A stretch of DNA of 64,000 bases from G963662605 sp963667005 (GTDB lineage Bacteria; Bacteroidota; Ignavibacteria; Ignavibacteriales; Ignavibacteriaceae), in contig OY762937.1 in the NCBI GenBank assembly GCA_963667005.1, positions 248,001 to 312,000 of the forward strand, written 5' to 3'. A program made the position numbers and the translations under genes. Below, in pieces: positions 63,724 to 64,000 of this stretch (its first letter is position 1; every line of letters begins with the position of its first letter). The notes beneath the pieces were generated by a model. It saw only the letters and a program-made list of their open reading frames with translations. It was not told the DNA's origin and ran no database searches.

Positions 63724-64000
63724 ATGTATTCAAAAACTTCAGAATATGCGCTGCGCACATTGATATTCATGGCTAAAGATGAATCCAAAATGTATTCATC
63801 CGCAGTGCTTCACAAACAATTAAAGATTCCTAAAAAGTATCTGCAGCAATTATTAACCCAGCTTTCAAAAAAGAACCTTATAATTTCAGTCCGCGGCAAA
63901 TACGGCGGATTCAAATTAAACGGCAGCAGCAAGGATATCTATCTGGCAGACATTATTGATGCCACAGACGGATATAGCGATGATTCAAAGTGTATATTCG
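63724..64000 (+). CDS. Rrf2 family transcriptional regulator, 3' end cut by the window
   Basis: The first 92 codons are present, beginning at an ATG after ATAATTTTTAGATCT. The product opens MYSKTSEYALRTLIFMAKDE and carries the Rrf2 winged helix (LKIPKKYLQQLLTQLSKKNL, then SVRGKYGGFKL). The last visible residues DSKCIF hold a cysteine at the position of the first iron-sulfur ligand of IscR/NsrR-like members, but the following cysteines lie outside. Family call fairly sure; the signal sensed is unknown. Confidence 0.85.
   Translation, partial: MYSKTSEYALRTLIFMAKDESKMYSSAVLHKQLKIPKKYLQQLLTQLSKKNLIISVRGKYGGFKLNGSSKDIYLADIIDATDGYSDDSKCIF

Noticed and set aside
1..64000. CRISPR array, phage or insertion-sequence gene
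   Set aside because: No regularly spaced direct repeats and no transposase, integrase or phage structural gene was recognised; the repeats present are short palindromes without genes.

Overview
The window looks like chromosome from a Gram-negative, moderate-to-low-GC bacterium of the Bacteroidota/Chlorobiota/Ignavibacteriota group, most likely an Ignavibacteria relative. This is inferred from several secreted proteins ending in the type IX secretion (T9SS) sorting domain with its NYPNPFN motif, a PorV/PorQ-family outer-membrane protein, and TonB-dependent receptors with carboxypeptidase-like N-terminal domains but no SusD partner. No rRNA, phage, transposase gene or CRISPR array was seen. Almost everything before 60.3 kb is on the minus strand.

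Layout. 0-8.2 kb: start of an unidentified gene, a T9SS-secreted protein, a decayed lipoprotein gene, then a three-gene signalling operon (TonB receptor, YfiR-like periplasmic protein, hybrid histidine kinase with a CHASE8-like sensor). 8.2-23.4 kb: a LacI regulator and a glycan-use operon (T9SS beta-sandwich protein, TonB receptor, PorV-like protein, beta-propeller lipoprotein, T9SS protein, GH36-type alpha-galactosidase, DUF4874/DUF4832 protein, polysaccharide-deacetylase-like protein). 23.4-29.7 kb: a tagatose-phosphate operon (agaS, kbaZ, DMT permease, PfkB kinase, kbaY) with a divergent DeoR regulator; together with the glycan operon it suggests galactoside or galactosamine-polymer catabolism. 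29.7-30.3 kb: tRNA-Lys(TTT) and a decayed copy broken up by palindromes. 30.3-40.3 kb: a TPR-type histidine kinase, two DUF4139/MuiA-like proteins (one with an inserted TonB-receptor-type N-terminal region) and a 1.4-kaa fibronectin-III/dockerin-like secreted protein.

40.5-46.6 kb: an arsenic operon in the order arsR, arsC, ProC-like oxidoreductase, ACR3 efflux pump, DUF318 permease, two thioredoxin-fold proteins, CcdA-like protein and arsM, with three copies of a likely ArsR operator near arsR. 46.6-48.8 kb: an island of palindromic repeats and a plus-strand HEPN-like gene that may be a defence RNase. 48.8-56.7 kb: a complete kdpFABCDE potassium system, including a 26-residue KdpF and a likely KdpE operator. 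56.7-57.0 kb: a second palindrome cluster. 57.0-60.3 kb: a large T9SS adhesin-like protein in which a choice-of-anchor A domain sits inside a DUF11 domain. 60.5-64 kb (plus strand): lipocalin, zinc-ribbon TM2 protein, a second potassium transporter (Kup), and the start of an Rrf2 regulator that runs off the window.

All functional calls are from reading the sequence; no database search was possible.
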